Shown in pieces: positions 7,578-14,768 of a stretch of 64,000 nt of DNA. Position numbers and translations under genes: made by a program. This stretch comes from Bacillus sp. es.034. Its GTDB lineage: Bacteria > Bacillota > Bacilli > Bacillales > Bacillaceae_B. The stretch covers positions 310,001 to 374,000 of the forward strand of contig NZ_PDIY01000001.1 of NCBI RefSeq assembly GCF_002563655.1, written 5' to 3'. The notes below the pieces were generated by a model that ran no database searches, was not told the DNA's origin, and saw only the letters and a list, made by a program, of their open reading frames with translations. Numbering within the stretch: position 1 is the stretch's first letter; every line of letters starts with the position of its first letter.

Positions 7578-8496
7578 ATGTCAGGGCAAGCTCCAGGCTT
7601 TTCTGAGCTTCCACGACTGTATGGGGCTGCCTCTCATGGTAGCCGTAAAGAAGTAACACCACATTCGTATAAACCGCTTTGAATCGGGCGTAGTCCAGTT
7701 CTACCTTCCCAACCTCTCCATACTCTTTTAAAAATTGGATCCTTCCTTTAGGAGTGAGAAAGCTGTAGATTAGGTTTAAATCAATGGCACGGTGACCAAG
7801 ATGGACATCTCCCCAATCGATGATCCCTGATAATATCCCCTCTTTGTTCACCACGATATTTTTAAAGTGAAGATCCCCATGTACGAGAGTTGTCTCTTGT
7901 AGCAAAGACTTCTTTGGTAAGTGTTGAAGATACTCCTCCAATTCTCCCGCTTGTTGTAAAAGGTTCAGCTTCTTGATTTCATTCAAGTTTTCCCTTAAGA
8001 CGGACTTACGCTTTTCAACATCCAACCGTTTCATCTCGTCATAAGGAACCCCCCGCTTTCCTGCTTCCGCTACACTCGTTCCGTGAAGCTTTTTAAGAAA
8101 CCGTGCCAAGGAAATGGCAGACTCTCCCTCTCTCACGACAGAGGCTGCCCGAGACGGGATGGTCCCATCCACAAAACGATAACCGAGAAATGGCCACTTG
8201 TACTGAGACGAAGGCTTTCCGTAATAAACCGGAACCGGAATCTGAATACCCGCTCCGCTTTCTACAAGGAGTGGTAATAGCTTTCCTTCCGTTTCCAAAA
8301 GCCTTACAGCGATATCCCTTCTTGGGAACCGGAAAACCCAATCGATGTTTACGTTCATGACCGTATTGTCAAAACCATAATCCATGATCTTGATGTCAGC
8401 AGGGATCAAATCCGGAAACTGGGACTCGATCAGCTTTTTTGCCTGACAAGTGGTGACGGCTATTTCTGCATCCCATAGATGCCCCACATTTATCAC
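7576..8496 (-). CDS. Aminoglycoside/macrolide phosphotransferase-type kinase
   Basis: This protein of about 306 residues has the protein-kinase-like APH fold. The catalytic loop is LVHGDLHFKNIVV and the metal-binding segment GIIDWGDVHLGHRAIDLN, both near residues 203-240. The N-lobe has FRFPRR and a long helix after ETEGKLLP, as in macrolide (Mph) and some aminoglycoside kinases. The substrate is not determined, and many such chromosomal genes are not resistance genes. The frame opens at GTG 8496, but GAAAGG is better spaced from the in-frame GTG at 8487, which may be the real start. Confidence 0.85.
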   Translation of the reverse strand: MINVGHLWDAEIAVTTCQAKKLIESQFPDLIPADIKIMDYGFDNTVMNVNIDWVFRFPRRDIAVRLLETEGKLLPLLVESGAGIQIPVPVYYGKPSSQYKWPFLGYRFVDGTIPSRAASVVREGESAISLARFLKKLHGTSVAEAGKRGVPYDEMKRLDVEKRKSVLRENLNEIKKLNLLQQAGELEEYLQHLPKKSLLQETTLVHGDLHFKNIVVNKEGILSGIIDWGDVHLGHRAIDLNLIYSFLTPKGRIQFLKEYGEVGKVELDYARFKAVYTNVVLLLYGYHERQPHTVVEAQKSLELALT

Positions 8497-8597
8497 ACCT
8501 TTCTCAAGTGTTATTCTTTGTAGAATCTAAACTTATTGTGATAAGTTTCAATTAATCGGAAAAAATGATTATAGTCAAATTTCAAGGAGGAATTGTT

Positions 8598-9620
8598 ATG
8601 CTGCCTGAAATACAGAAACAAATTCAATTAGTGTCCCGCCCTGAAGGAATGCCAGTCAAAGAAGACTTCCTGTACAAGGAAATCGACGTGCCAACTCCAT
8701 CTAAAGGGGAAGTATTGGTGAAGACGTTGTACCTTTCCGTAGATCCTTATATGCGTGGCAGAATGTCTGATGCCAAGTCCTACGTTGCTCCTTTCCAATT
8801 AAACGAAGCGCTGGCCGGCGGTGCCGTTGGAGAAATCGTGGAGTCAGAGTCTGACCATTTCCAAAAAGGGGATTTCGTCGTCGGTATGCTTCCATGGCAG
8901 GAGTATTCCCTTGCCAATGAGAATGAGGTCCGCTCCATCGATCCGGATGTCGCCCCGATTTCTACACATTTAAGCATCCTAGGGATGACTGGGTTGACGG
9001 CATATTTCGGACTTATGGATATCGGCCAGCCGAAAGAAGGCGAAACCGTTGTCGTATCCGGAGCTGCAGGTGCAGTGGGATCAGTGGTTGGACAAATCGC
9101 CAAGATCAAAGGTGCCCGTGTTGTGGGGATTGCAGGATCAGATGAAAAAGTCAGCTACCTGACCGATACCCTCGGATTTGACGAAGGAATCAACTATAAA
9201 ACGACGGACAATATTTATAAAACGTTAAAAGAAGCATGTCCAAACGGCATCGACGTGTACTTTGAAAATGTCGGTGGTGAGATCGGTGACGCTGCCCTTA
9301 GTTTACTAAATAAACATGCACGTGTACCAGTATGCGGCGCGATTTCTTCTTATAATAAGACAGATCGAGACCTTGGACCGCGTGTTCAAACGAAATTGAT
9401 CAAATCAAGCGCACTCATGAAGGGCTTTGTCGTCAACGACTACAGCGACCGCTTCAAAGAAGGCGCAACAGAGCTTGGCCAGTGGCTTTCACAAGGAAAG
9501 CTGCAATACGAAGAAACAATCACAGAAGGCCTCGACAACGTAACCGACGCCTTCCTCGGACTCTTCCAAGGAAAAAACATCGGCAAACAACTCGTCAAAA
9601 TCGCAGACCCAAGTAAATAA
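8598..9620 (+). CDS. yfmJ: NADP-dependent medium-chain oxidoreductase, YfmJ type
   Basis: The 340-residue protein is a zinc-independent medium-chain reductase like the alkenal/leukotriene B4 reductases. Its nucleotide-binding segment SGAAGAVGSVVGQIAK lies at about 153-168, and the early signature LSVDPYMRGRM at about 45-55. B. subtilis YfmJ is the nearest named protein that I recognise. AAGGAGG lies 7 bases before ATG 8598, so an earlier frame-opening at 8565 is not used. It probably reduces alpha,beta-unsaturated carbonyls. It is a single gene, followed by a dispersed repeat that may act as its terminator. Confidence 0.88.
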   Translation: MLPEIQKQIQLVSRPEGMPVKEDFLYKEIDVPTPSKGEVLVKTLYLSVDPYMRGRMSDAKSYVAPFQLNEALAGGAVGEIVESESDHFQKGDFVVGMLPWQEYSLANENEVRSIDPDVAPISTHLSILGMTGLTAYFGLMDIGQPKEGETVVVSGAAGAVGSVVGQIAKIKGARVVGIAGSDEKVSYLTDTLGFDEGINYKTTDNIYKTLKEACPNGIDVYFENVGGEIGDAALSLLNKHARVPVCGAISSYNKTDRDLGPRVQTKLIKSSALMKGFVVNDYSDRFKEGATELGQWLSQGKLQYEETITEGLDNVTDAFLGLFQGKNIGKQLVKIADPSK

Positions 9621-9627
9621 CCATTTT

Positions 9628-9705
9628 GAGGGACGGACCTCCATTTTCACACCCTAAACCCTGATACAACAACATTCAGGTACGTGTGATGGGTGTCCGT
9701 CCCTC
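9628..9705. repeat. Dispersed GAGGGACGGACC palindrome, long copy A
   Basis: The 78-base element starts GAGGGACGGACCT and ends GGTGTCCGTCCCTC. The RNA can fold with GAGGGACGG/CCGTCCCTC as outer stem and ACACCC/GGGTGT as inner stem, with a bulge between. It is almost identical to the element at 11224-11300 (one difference seen in the body). The two flank the vWA lipoprotein gene in the same orientation. Confidence 0.9.
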
Positions 9706-9743
9706 TTTCTATAGTTACAACCTACCATTTTATCCCATATTTA

Positions 9744-9772
9744 TTTACTCACCCATTCTCCTCAAGTATGAT
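9744..9772 (+). promoter_or_regulatory. Probable sigma-A promoter of the vWA lipoprotein gene
   Basis: TTTACT (9744-9749) and TATGAT (9767-9772) are separated by 17 bases and lie just upstream of the gene's ribosome site. The -10 box is good; the -35 box matches TTGACA at four of six bases. Confidence 0.5.
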
Positions 9773-9808
9773 AGGAAAGTATGAAACTGATAGCAGGAGG
9801 AATGATTC

Positions 9809-11218
9809 ATGAAGATTTGGAGACTTGGAGTGATTTCTTTATTGTTAGTACTTCTTACAGCCTGTGGAAGTCAAGGAGAAGAAACCTCCAATACGCCCAA
9901 AGAAAAGAGCGAACCAAAAACATCAAAACAACATGAGACAACAGAAAATGAAGACAGCATCTCTAATGAATGGCCACAATCCTATCAACTCACAGAAGAT
10001 TCTTTTTCATTTCCTTCTTCTTTACAGGAAGCTGAAGAATCCCTTCCAGGAAAGTGGTGGGATAAAGAAAAGGATCTCTCACAATCGCAAAAAGAACAAC
10101 TTTATAAAGAGATGGTCCTTATTGATAAAAAGGCATCTAATGACCAGTCAAAAGCAGCCAACATCAATAACCTACTATTTAAATCCATTCACCCGAGACT
10201 TCCAGGGCTCTCCACTTTCCAACCAAGAGGAGCAATTACCCTTGAAGACTTAAATACAGGCAGCGGATTGAAATTAAATGGACAGGAAATTAAGGAGAAT
10301 CTTAATGTCTCCATTATTCTTGATGCATCCGGGTCCATGAAAGCCGTACAAGATGGTCAAAGCCAAATGGATATCGCCAAAGACGCCATAAATGATTTTG
10401 TTGCAAACCTTCCCGAAAACACCAATGTATCTCTTACTATTTATGGATTTGAAGGATCAAGCAGTAATGAAGATAAAGAAAGGTCATGTCAGAGTATCAA
10501 AGAAGTCTATCCACTTCAGGAATATAACAAAGATGAATTTTCATCTGCTCTATCTCAAGCCAAACCAAAGGGGTGGACTCCCATCGCAGACTCTCTTGAG
10601 AAAGCTGGAAAATCTTTGGAGAAATTCGATAGCAAAACAAATACTAATGTTATCTACATCGTTTCGGATGGTGAAGAAACGTGTGACGGTGACCCTTCCT
10701 CCGTCGCAAAAGAATTAGCTGGTACAAATATAAAGCCCATCATTAATGTGATCGGTTTCTCAGTGAAAGCTGATCAAAGAAAACAACTGGAGAAAATCGC
10801 CGCTGACTCAAACGGCCGCTACATACAAGCCAATAACCGACAAGATCTCGTCAACGAATTTAATAGATCTAATAAAGCACTCCTTCAGTGGATTAGTTGG
10901 AGGAATCAACAAACCATTGATGCTATTAAGCAAAAAAACCAAGACAATCTTGAGTTGATTGATCTAAAGAATACGACCAATTTAAGATTGATCGATTATA
11001 AAAACACGGTTAATCAACTATTAATCAAAGCAAGAAATGAGCATGATTTGAGTGACGAAGCCTTTCAGATCACACTAAAAAAAATGGAAGACTATTTTGT
11101 TGATATGGTAGATGAACTAGAAAAAGACTTCAAAACAAAACTCAACCAAATAGAATCCACTTACAGCGAAACCAAGCAAGAAATAGACAAAACCTACGAT
11201 GAGAACAAAGAAGAATAA
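9809..11218 (+). CDS. von Willebrand factor A-domain lipoprotein
   Basis: A lipoprotein signal with lipobox LLTAC (Cys19) anchors this 469-residue protein outside the cell. A Ser/Glu/Lys-rich linker follows to about residue 60. The vWA domain (about 165-350) has the MIDAS motif ILDASGSMK near 169-177 and a later VSDGEETC. The last 110 residues are charged helix with repeated short units (AIKQKNQDNLELIDLKN), likely a coiled coil. It resembles B. subtilis YwmC/YwmD, whose role is unclear. The gene is visibly more AT-rich than its neighbours and sits between two copies of one repeat, which hints at transfer or duplication as a cassette. Confidence 0.85.
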   Translation: MKIWRLGVISLLLVLLTACGSQGEETSNTPKEKSEPKTSKQHETTENEDSISNEWPQSYQLTEDSFSFPSSLQEAEESLPGKWWDKEKDLSQSQKEQLYKEMVLIDKKASNDQSKAANINNLLFKSIHPRLPGLSTFQPRGAITLEDLNTGSGLKLNGQEIKENLNVSIILDASGSMKAVQDGQSQMDIAKDAINDFVANLPENTNVSLTIYGFEGSSSNEDKERSCQSIKEVYPLQEYNKDEFSSALSQAKPKGWTPIADSLEKAGKSLEKFDSKTNTNVIYIVSDGEETCDGDPSSVAKELAGTNIKPIINVIGFSVKADQRKQLEKIAADSNGRYIQANNRQDLVNEFNRSNKALLQWISWRNQQTIDAIKQKNQDNLELIDLKNTTNLRLIDYKNTVNQLLIKARNEHDLSDEAFQITLKKMEDYFVDMVDELEKDFKTKLNQIESTYSETKQEIDKTYDENKEE

Positions 11219-11223
11219 CTCAT

Positions 11224-11300
11224 AGGGACGGACCTCCATATTCACACCCTAAACCCTGATACAACAACATTCAGGTACGTGTGATGGGTGTCCGTCCCTC
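11224..11300. repeat. Dispersed GAGGGACGGACC palindrome, long copy B
   Basis: This begins AGGGACGGACCT and ends GTCCGTCCCTC. Its interior matches copy A at 9628 except for TATTC in place of TTTTC. It lies five bases after the vWA gene stop and can fold into the same long hairpin, probably ending transcription. Confidence 0.9.
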
Positions 11301-11390
11301 TTCTTTTGCACATCCCTATGTTTACTCCTCCCCATCGGACGGGAAAAGAAAGAGATATGTGAGAAAACAGTTCTTGAAGGAGGAAGTATA

Positions 11391-12839
11391 GTGGAGAAGT
11401 ACCAGATGTATGTGAATGGTGAGTTTGTTGATAGTATGTCGAAAGAGACGTGGGATGTGATTAATCCCGCGAATGAGGAGACGATTTCATCTATTCCGCT
11501 TGGTACGGAAGACGATGTGAACCACGCAGTGGATGCTGCCCATACGGCTTTCCTTTCGTGGAGCAAGGTTCCTTCCAAGGAACGGGCTTCATATTTATAT
11601 AAAATCGCTGATAAGCTGGAGGAACGCCGGGATCAATTCGTTCAGATGCTGACAGATGAAAACGGAAAGACCCTTGCAGCTTCCGAAGGAGAAGTCGACC
11701 TGGCCATCGAGTATTTCCGCTACATGGCGGGCTGGGCGCTGCGGTACGAAGGAGAGATCCTTGAGAGTGAGCGTTCGAACGAGAACATACTGGTGTATAA
11801 GAAACCAATCGGAGTTGTATCAGGGATCGTACCTTGGAACTTCCCGATGTTCATCCTGGCCAGAAAAGTCGCACCTGCACTCGTGACAGGATGTACAATT
11901 GTCCTGAAACCTAGTCAGTATACACCAAATACCGCTTGTGAGTTTGCTAAGATAGTAGATGAAGTGGGGCTGCCCAAAGGTGTGTTCAATCTTGTGACAG
12001 GAAAAGGCTCGGATATCTGGAACCCAATGTCCAGCCATCCTAAAGTGCGCATGGTGTCCATGACCGGAAGTTATCCGGCAGGTTCAAAAGTGATGGAAGC
12101 AGCATCCAAGTCCATCACAAAAGTGAATCTGGAACTTGGCGGGAAAGCACCGGCCATCGTCACGAAGCATGCCAATATTGATTTAGCCGTTGAAAAGATC
12201 AAGACATCGAGGATCACAAACTCCGGTCAGGCGTGTACGAACGCGGAACGCGTCTATGTTCATGAAGATGTGGCAGAAGAATTCATCCGTAAAATGACCG
12301 AAGCCATGAAAAACACAATGGTCGGGGATCCAACAAACCTTGATAATGAGATCGGTCCCCTTGTGAATAAAGACCGCCTCGAGACCGTGACGGAAATGGT
12401 CAACACCGCTGTTGAAAACGGAGCCAGAGTCCTTACGGGCGGAAAACCGGTCAACGTGGAAAAAGGCTTCTACTATGAACCTACCATCCTTGTCGATGTG
12501 AAGCAGGAAATGGACATCATCCAGGAAGAAATCTTTGGACCGGTACTGCCGATCATGACGTACAAGGATTTTGATGAAGTGATTGAGCTTGCCAACGACA
12601 CGGAATATGGTCTTTCCTCTTCGATTTTCAGCGAGAACCTGCATGAGATCATGAGAGCCGCAAACGAGCTTCGATACGGGGAAACCTTCGTCAACCGTGA
12701 AAACTTCGAAGCCATCAATGGATTCCATGCCGGCCGTGGTCAATCCGGAATCGGTGGAGCAGACGGGAAACACGGACTCAACGAATACCTTGAAACACAT
12801 GTTGTCTATCTGGAGTATGATGAAAACTATAAGGGATAA
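11391..12839 (+). CDS. aldA: NAD-dependent aldehyde dehydrogenase, lactaldehyde/glycolaldehyde (AldA) type
   Basis: The 482-residue protein covers a full aldehyde dehydrogenase. The general base Glu248 is in LELGGKAPA and the catalytic Cys282 in NSGQACTNAERV; the coenzyme motif VPWNFPMF is near 145. It follows E. coli AldA over its whole length, including the typical ENFEAINGFHAG and GIGGADGKHGLNEYL near the C-terminus. The expected reaction is oxidation of L-lactaldehyde or glycolaldehyde with NAD. The start is GTG 11391 behind GAAGGAGG. It is monocistronic with a strong terminator. Confidence 0.88.
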   Translation: MEKYQMYVNGEFVDSMSKETWDVINPANEETISSIPLGTEDDVNHAVDAAHTAFLSWSKVPSKERASYLYKIADKLEERRDQFVQMLTDENGKTLAASEGEVDLAIEYFRYMAGWALRYEGEILESERSNENILVYKKPIGVVSGIVPWNFPMFILARKVAPALVTGCTIVLKPSQYTPNTACEFAKIVDEVGLPKGVFNLVTGKGSDIWNPMSSHPKVRMVSMTGSYPAGSKVMEAASKSITKVNLELGGKAPAIVTKHANIDLAVEKIKTSRITNSGQACTNAERVYVHEDVAEEFIRKMTEAMKNTMVGDPTNLDNEIGPLVNKDRLETVTEMVNTAVENGARVLTGGKPVNVEKGFYYEPTILVDVKQEMDIIQEEIFGPVLPIMTYKDFDEVIELANDTEYGLSSSIFSENLHEIMRAANELRYGETFVNRENFEAINGFHAGRGQSGIGGADGKHGLNEYLETHVVYLEYDENYKG

Positions 12840-12846
12840 CAGAACG

Positions 12847-12876
12847 AAAAGCCTGGCCTTAAGCCAGGCTTTTTAT
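12847..12876 (+). terminator. Terminator of the aldehyde dehydrogenase gene
   Basis: AAAGCCTGGC pairs with GCCAGGCTTT across five bases, followed by T residues. Confidence 0.9.
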
Positions 12877-12898
12877 TATGATACATTTTCCCAACGAA

Positions 12899-12926
12899 AA
12901 AAAAGCCCTGCGCTTCAGGACTTTTT
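12899..12926 (-). terminator. Terminator of the zinc-ribbon transcription unit
   Basis: On the minus strand AAAGTCCTG pairs with CAGGGCTTT (one mismatch) and is followed by more than five T. It lies past the small membrane ORF, which supports that ORF being transcribed. Confidence 0.7.
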
Positions 12927-12947
12927 CATAAACGGTATATGAAACAC

Positions 12948-13052
12948 TTAAGAAATGATAAAGAAATTCGCCAACGCGATTAATAATAGTATAATTGCAA
13001 CACCGGAACTCATCCAAAGAATATCGTTAAAATCCATTTTCAAATCTACCAT
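12948..13052 (-). CDS. Possible small single-TM protein (34 aa)
   Basis: An ATG at 13052, 11 bases after the stop of the zinc-ribbon gene, opens a frame with a short N-terminus (MVDLKMDFNDILWMSS) and one hydrophobic helix (GVAIILLLIALANFFIIS). An internal ATG at 13037 is the alternative start. No good ribosome site precedes either ATG, so translation might depend on coupling to the upstream gene. A terminator follows on the same strand. I recognise no family. Confidence 0.4.
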   Translation of the reverse strand: MVDLKMDFNDILWMSSGVAIILLLIALANFFIIS

Positions 13053-13063
13053 TTTATCTTTGT

Positions 13064-13297
13064 TTAGCAACGGACTTCACTCCCTTGAAGATTTTCAATA
13101 AAACCGATGACTTTAAAGAGGGACAGGTCCATTTTGGGATTGGTCTTTGTAGAGCAATTCGAGCACTCTATCTGATTTACATTCATCGTCGAACGGAACT
13201 CATTCGAACAACGCGTACACTCCAGTATATGTAAATCCTTTGTCTTCCCTTTTCGATCAAATTGAATGCGCTCTCTTCCCTGGTTAATATAGCTCAT
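13064..13297 (-). CDS. Small zinc-ribbon protein
   Basis: The 77-residue protein has two CxxC knuckles, ECTRC (about residues 27-31) and ECSNC (about 44-48), expected to hold one zinc ion. A basic N-terminus (INQGRERIQFDRKGKTKD) precedes them. GGGAGAG lies 8 bases before ATG 13297; an earlier in-frame ATG at 13354 has no such site and is rejected. The function is unknown. It may be co-transcribed with the short membrane ORF downstream. Confidence 0.65.
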   Translation of the reverse strand: MSYINQGRERIQFDRKGKTKDLHILECTRCSNEFRSTMNVNQIECSNCSTKTNPKMDLSLFKVIGFIENLQGSEVRC

Positions 13298-13516
13298 GTT
13301 TTTTCTCTCCCGTCGATTGTTATTTAGTACATATTTACCCGGTGTAAAGAACATAAAACATGATTTATCTGATTTCTTGGAGAAAAAATGGACAGGGGGA
13401 ACATTGCAGCTTTTTACCTGCTGGTCTCGATTAAATTCCCTTTTTTTACAAAATAATGTTTAAACCCCTCCTTCACCGTTTATATGAAAAGTAACGATTC
13501 AATAAGGAGGAGTTCC

Positions 13517-14317
13517 ATGTCTTTAAGGAAAACCATCAGTGTGTTGGAAAACTTATACTTACAGAAGCCGGACAAGTTATTGACAATCTACTTAAATACC
13601 GATCGGAGCGATCCTGACCAGCAGGGTGGGGAGTGGAAGATTGCACTTAAGAATGGGTTCAATCGACTGGAAGAATATCTTGAAAGCGCACCGGAAGAAA
13701 AAGAAAGGCTTCAAACCATCCGACCGAAAGTAGAGAACTACGTGCATAGTCTGGAACGGGGGCTGCCACGGAGTTTCATCATTTTCGCTTCAGCAGATAG
13801 CGGGATCTGGGAAACGTTCGAACTTCAGGTGCCTGTGGAAACGAATTTCTACTGGGAGGAGAATCCTCATCTTGACCAATTGAAGGCTCTTCATAAAGAG
13901 CATCCTTATACGGGTCTTGTGCTTCTTCAACAAAATCAAATCAAAGTCCTCACTTCCGCATTCGGGGAAATCCAGTCCAGCGAGTTCATGGAATTCGATT
14001 TGGAAACCGATGACTGGCGCAGGCACGAAGGACCCCACCATGCAGATGTCAGCATGGGCAGCGGCGGTGGAAAAGCCAACCAGCAGGAGGAATACGAAAA
14101 CCGCTTGAAAGCCAATCAACAGCGTTGGTGGAAAAGTCTCGGCAGTATCCTCGACAAAAAAGCAGCCGATGACAAATGGGAACGAATCATCCTCGTCGGG
14201 GATAAGGAAGAAGCCGCTGTATTGGAAGAGAGCATGAATAAAAAGGTGCATGAAACCATCGGAAAAAACTTATTGAATGAGAATGAGCATAAAGTTGTGG
14301 AGAAAGTCCTGGCATAA
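13517..14317 (+). CDS. VLRF1/aeRF1-type release-factor-like protein
   Basis: This soluble protein of 266 residues shows the pattern of the bacterial archaeo-eukaryotic-type release-factor-like family: an N-terminal LTIYLNTDRSDP strand, a middle SFIIFASADSGIWETFELQVPVET, and the Gly-rich loop SMGSGGGKANQQEEYENR (about 184-201) near the position of the catalytic loop in eRF1-like proteins. Such proteins may act on stalled ribosomes; for this member that is inference. AAGGAGG lies 6 bases before ATG 13517; the earlier ATG at 13484 overlaps that site. It is monocistronic with a terminator. Confidence 0.7.
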   Translation: MSLRKTISVLENLYLQKPDKLLTIYLNTDRSDPDQQGGEWKIALKNGFNRLEEYLESAPEEKERLQTIRPKVENYVHSLERGLPRSFIIFASADSGIWETFELQVPVETNFYWEENPHLDQLKALHKEHPYTGLVLLQQNQIKVLTSAFGEIQSSEFMEFDLETDDWRRHEGPHHADVSMGSGGGKANQQEEYENRLKANQQRWWKSLGSILDKKAADDKWERIILVGDKEEAAVLEESMNKKVHETIGKNLLNENEHKVVEKVLA

Positions 14318-14326
14318 TCATAACGT

Positions 14327-14357
14327 CCACCGTCCTTGATCTGGACGGTGGTTTTTT
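14327..14357 (+). terminator. Terminator of the VLRF1-type gene
   Basis: CCACCGTCC pairs with GGACGGTGG across seven bases, followed by TTTTTT. Confidence 0.92.
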
Positions 14358-14431
14358 GTGGTATAATTCTTCACTCAAACAAGCACATACCACACTCCCC
14401 CTCATACACTGAAATAAGGAGGTGTGTGTCC

Positions 14432-14719
14432 GTGCTTTCACGTATAAAATGGCTGTCCTTTTCAATTGAATTATTCCTGGCTGTCCCCATCTTTGGCAAT
14501 ATCGCCGGAGAATCGATTCCTTTTCTTCTCTGTTTAATAGCTCTGTGGCATGCGAGCGTATTGTACATTTCCAGGTCGGAAGATCAACCTATCCTTGGAA
14601 GTCTCCTTGGGATCCTTGCTTCCTTCCTGAACTTCTTCCCGATAATCCGACTGATTGCCCATGCAATCACTGCAATTGTCCTTATCTTTGAAATTCAGAA
14701 GGCTCCCGGGATGGAATGA
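14432..14719 (+). CDS. Small multi-TM membrane protein of unknown function
   Basis: AAGGAGG at 14416-14422 places the start at GTG 14432, giving 95 residues. Three or four short hydrophobic helices fill the protein (LSFSIELFLAVPIFGNIAG, FLLCLIALWHASVLYI, LGILASFLNFFPII, IAHAITAIVLIFEI). No enzymatic motif is visible and I do not recognise the family. It is flanked by terminators on both sides, so it is its own transcription unit. Confidence 0.6.
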   Translation: MLSRIKWLSFSIELFLAVPIFGNIAGESIPFLLCLIALWHASVLYISRSEDQPILGSLLGILASFLNFFPIIRLIAHAITAIVLIFEIQKAPGME

Positions 14720-14725
14720 TCAAGT

Positions 14726-14763
14726 AAAAAAGATGGTTCTCGAAATGAGAACCATCCTTTTTT
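14726..14763. terminator. Bidirectional terminator
   Basis: GATGGTTCTC pairs with GAGAACCATC across five bases with A- and T-runs on both sides, between two convergent genes. Confidence 0.9.
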
Positions 14764-14768
14764 CATAT

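Noticed and set aside
13118..13130. GAGGGACAGGTCC as another copy of the dispersed repeat
   Set aside because: It departs from the arm in its second half, has no partner arm, and lies in the zinc-ribbon coding sequence.
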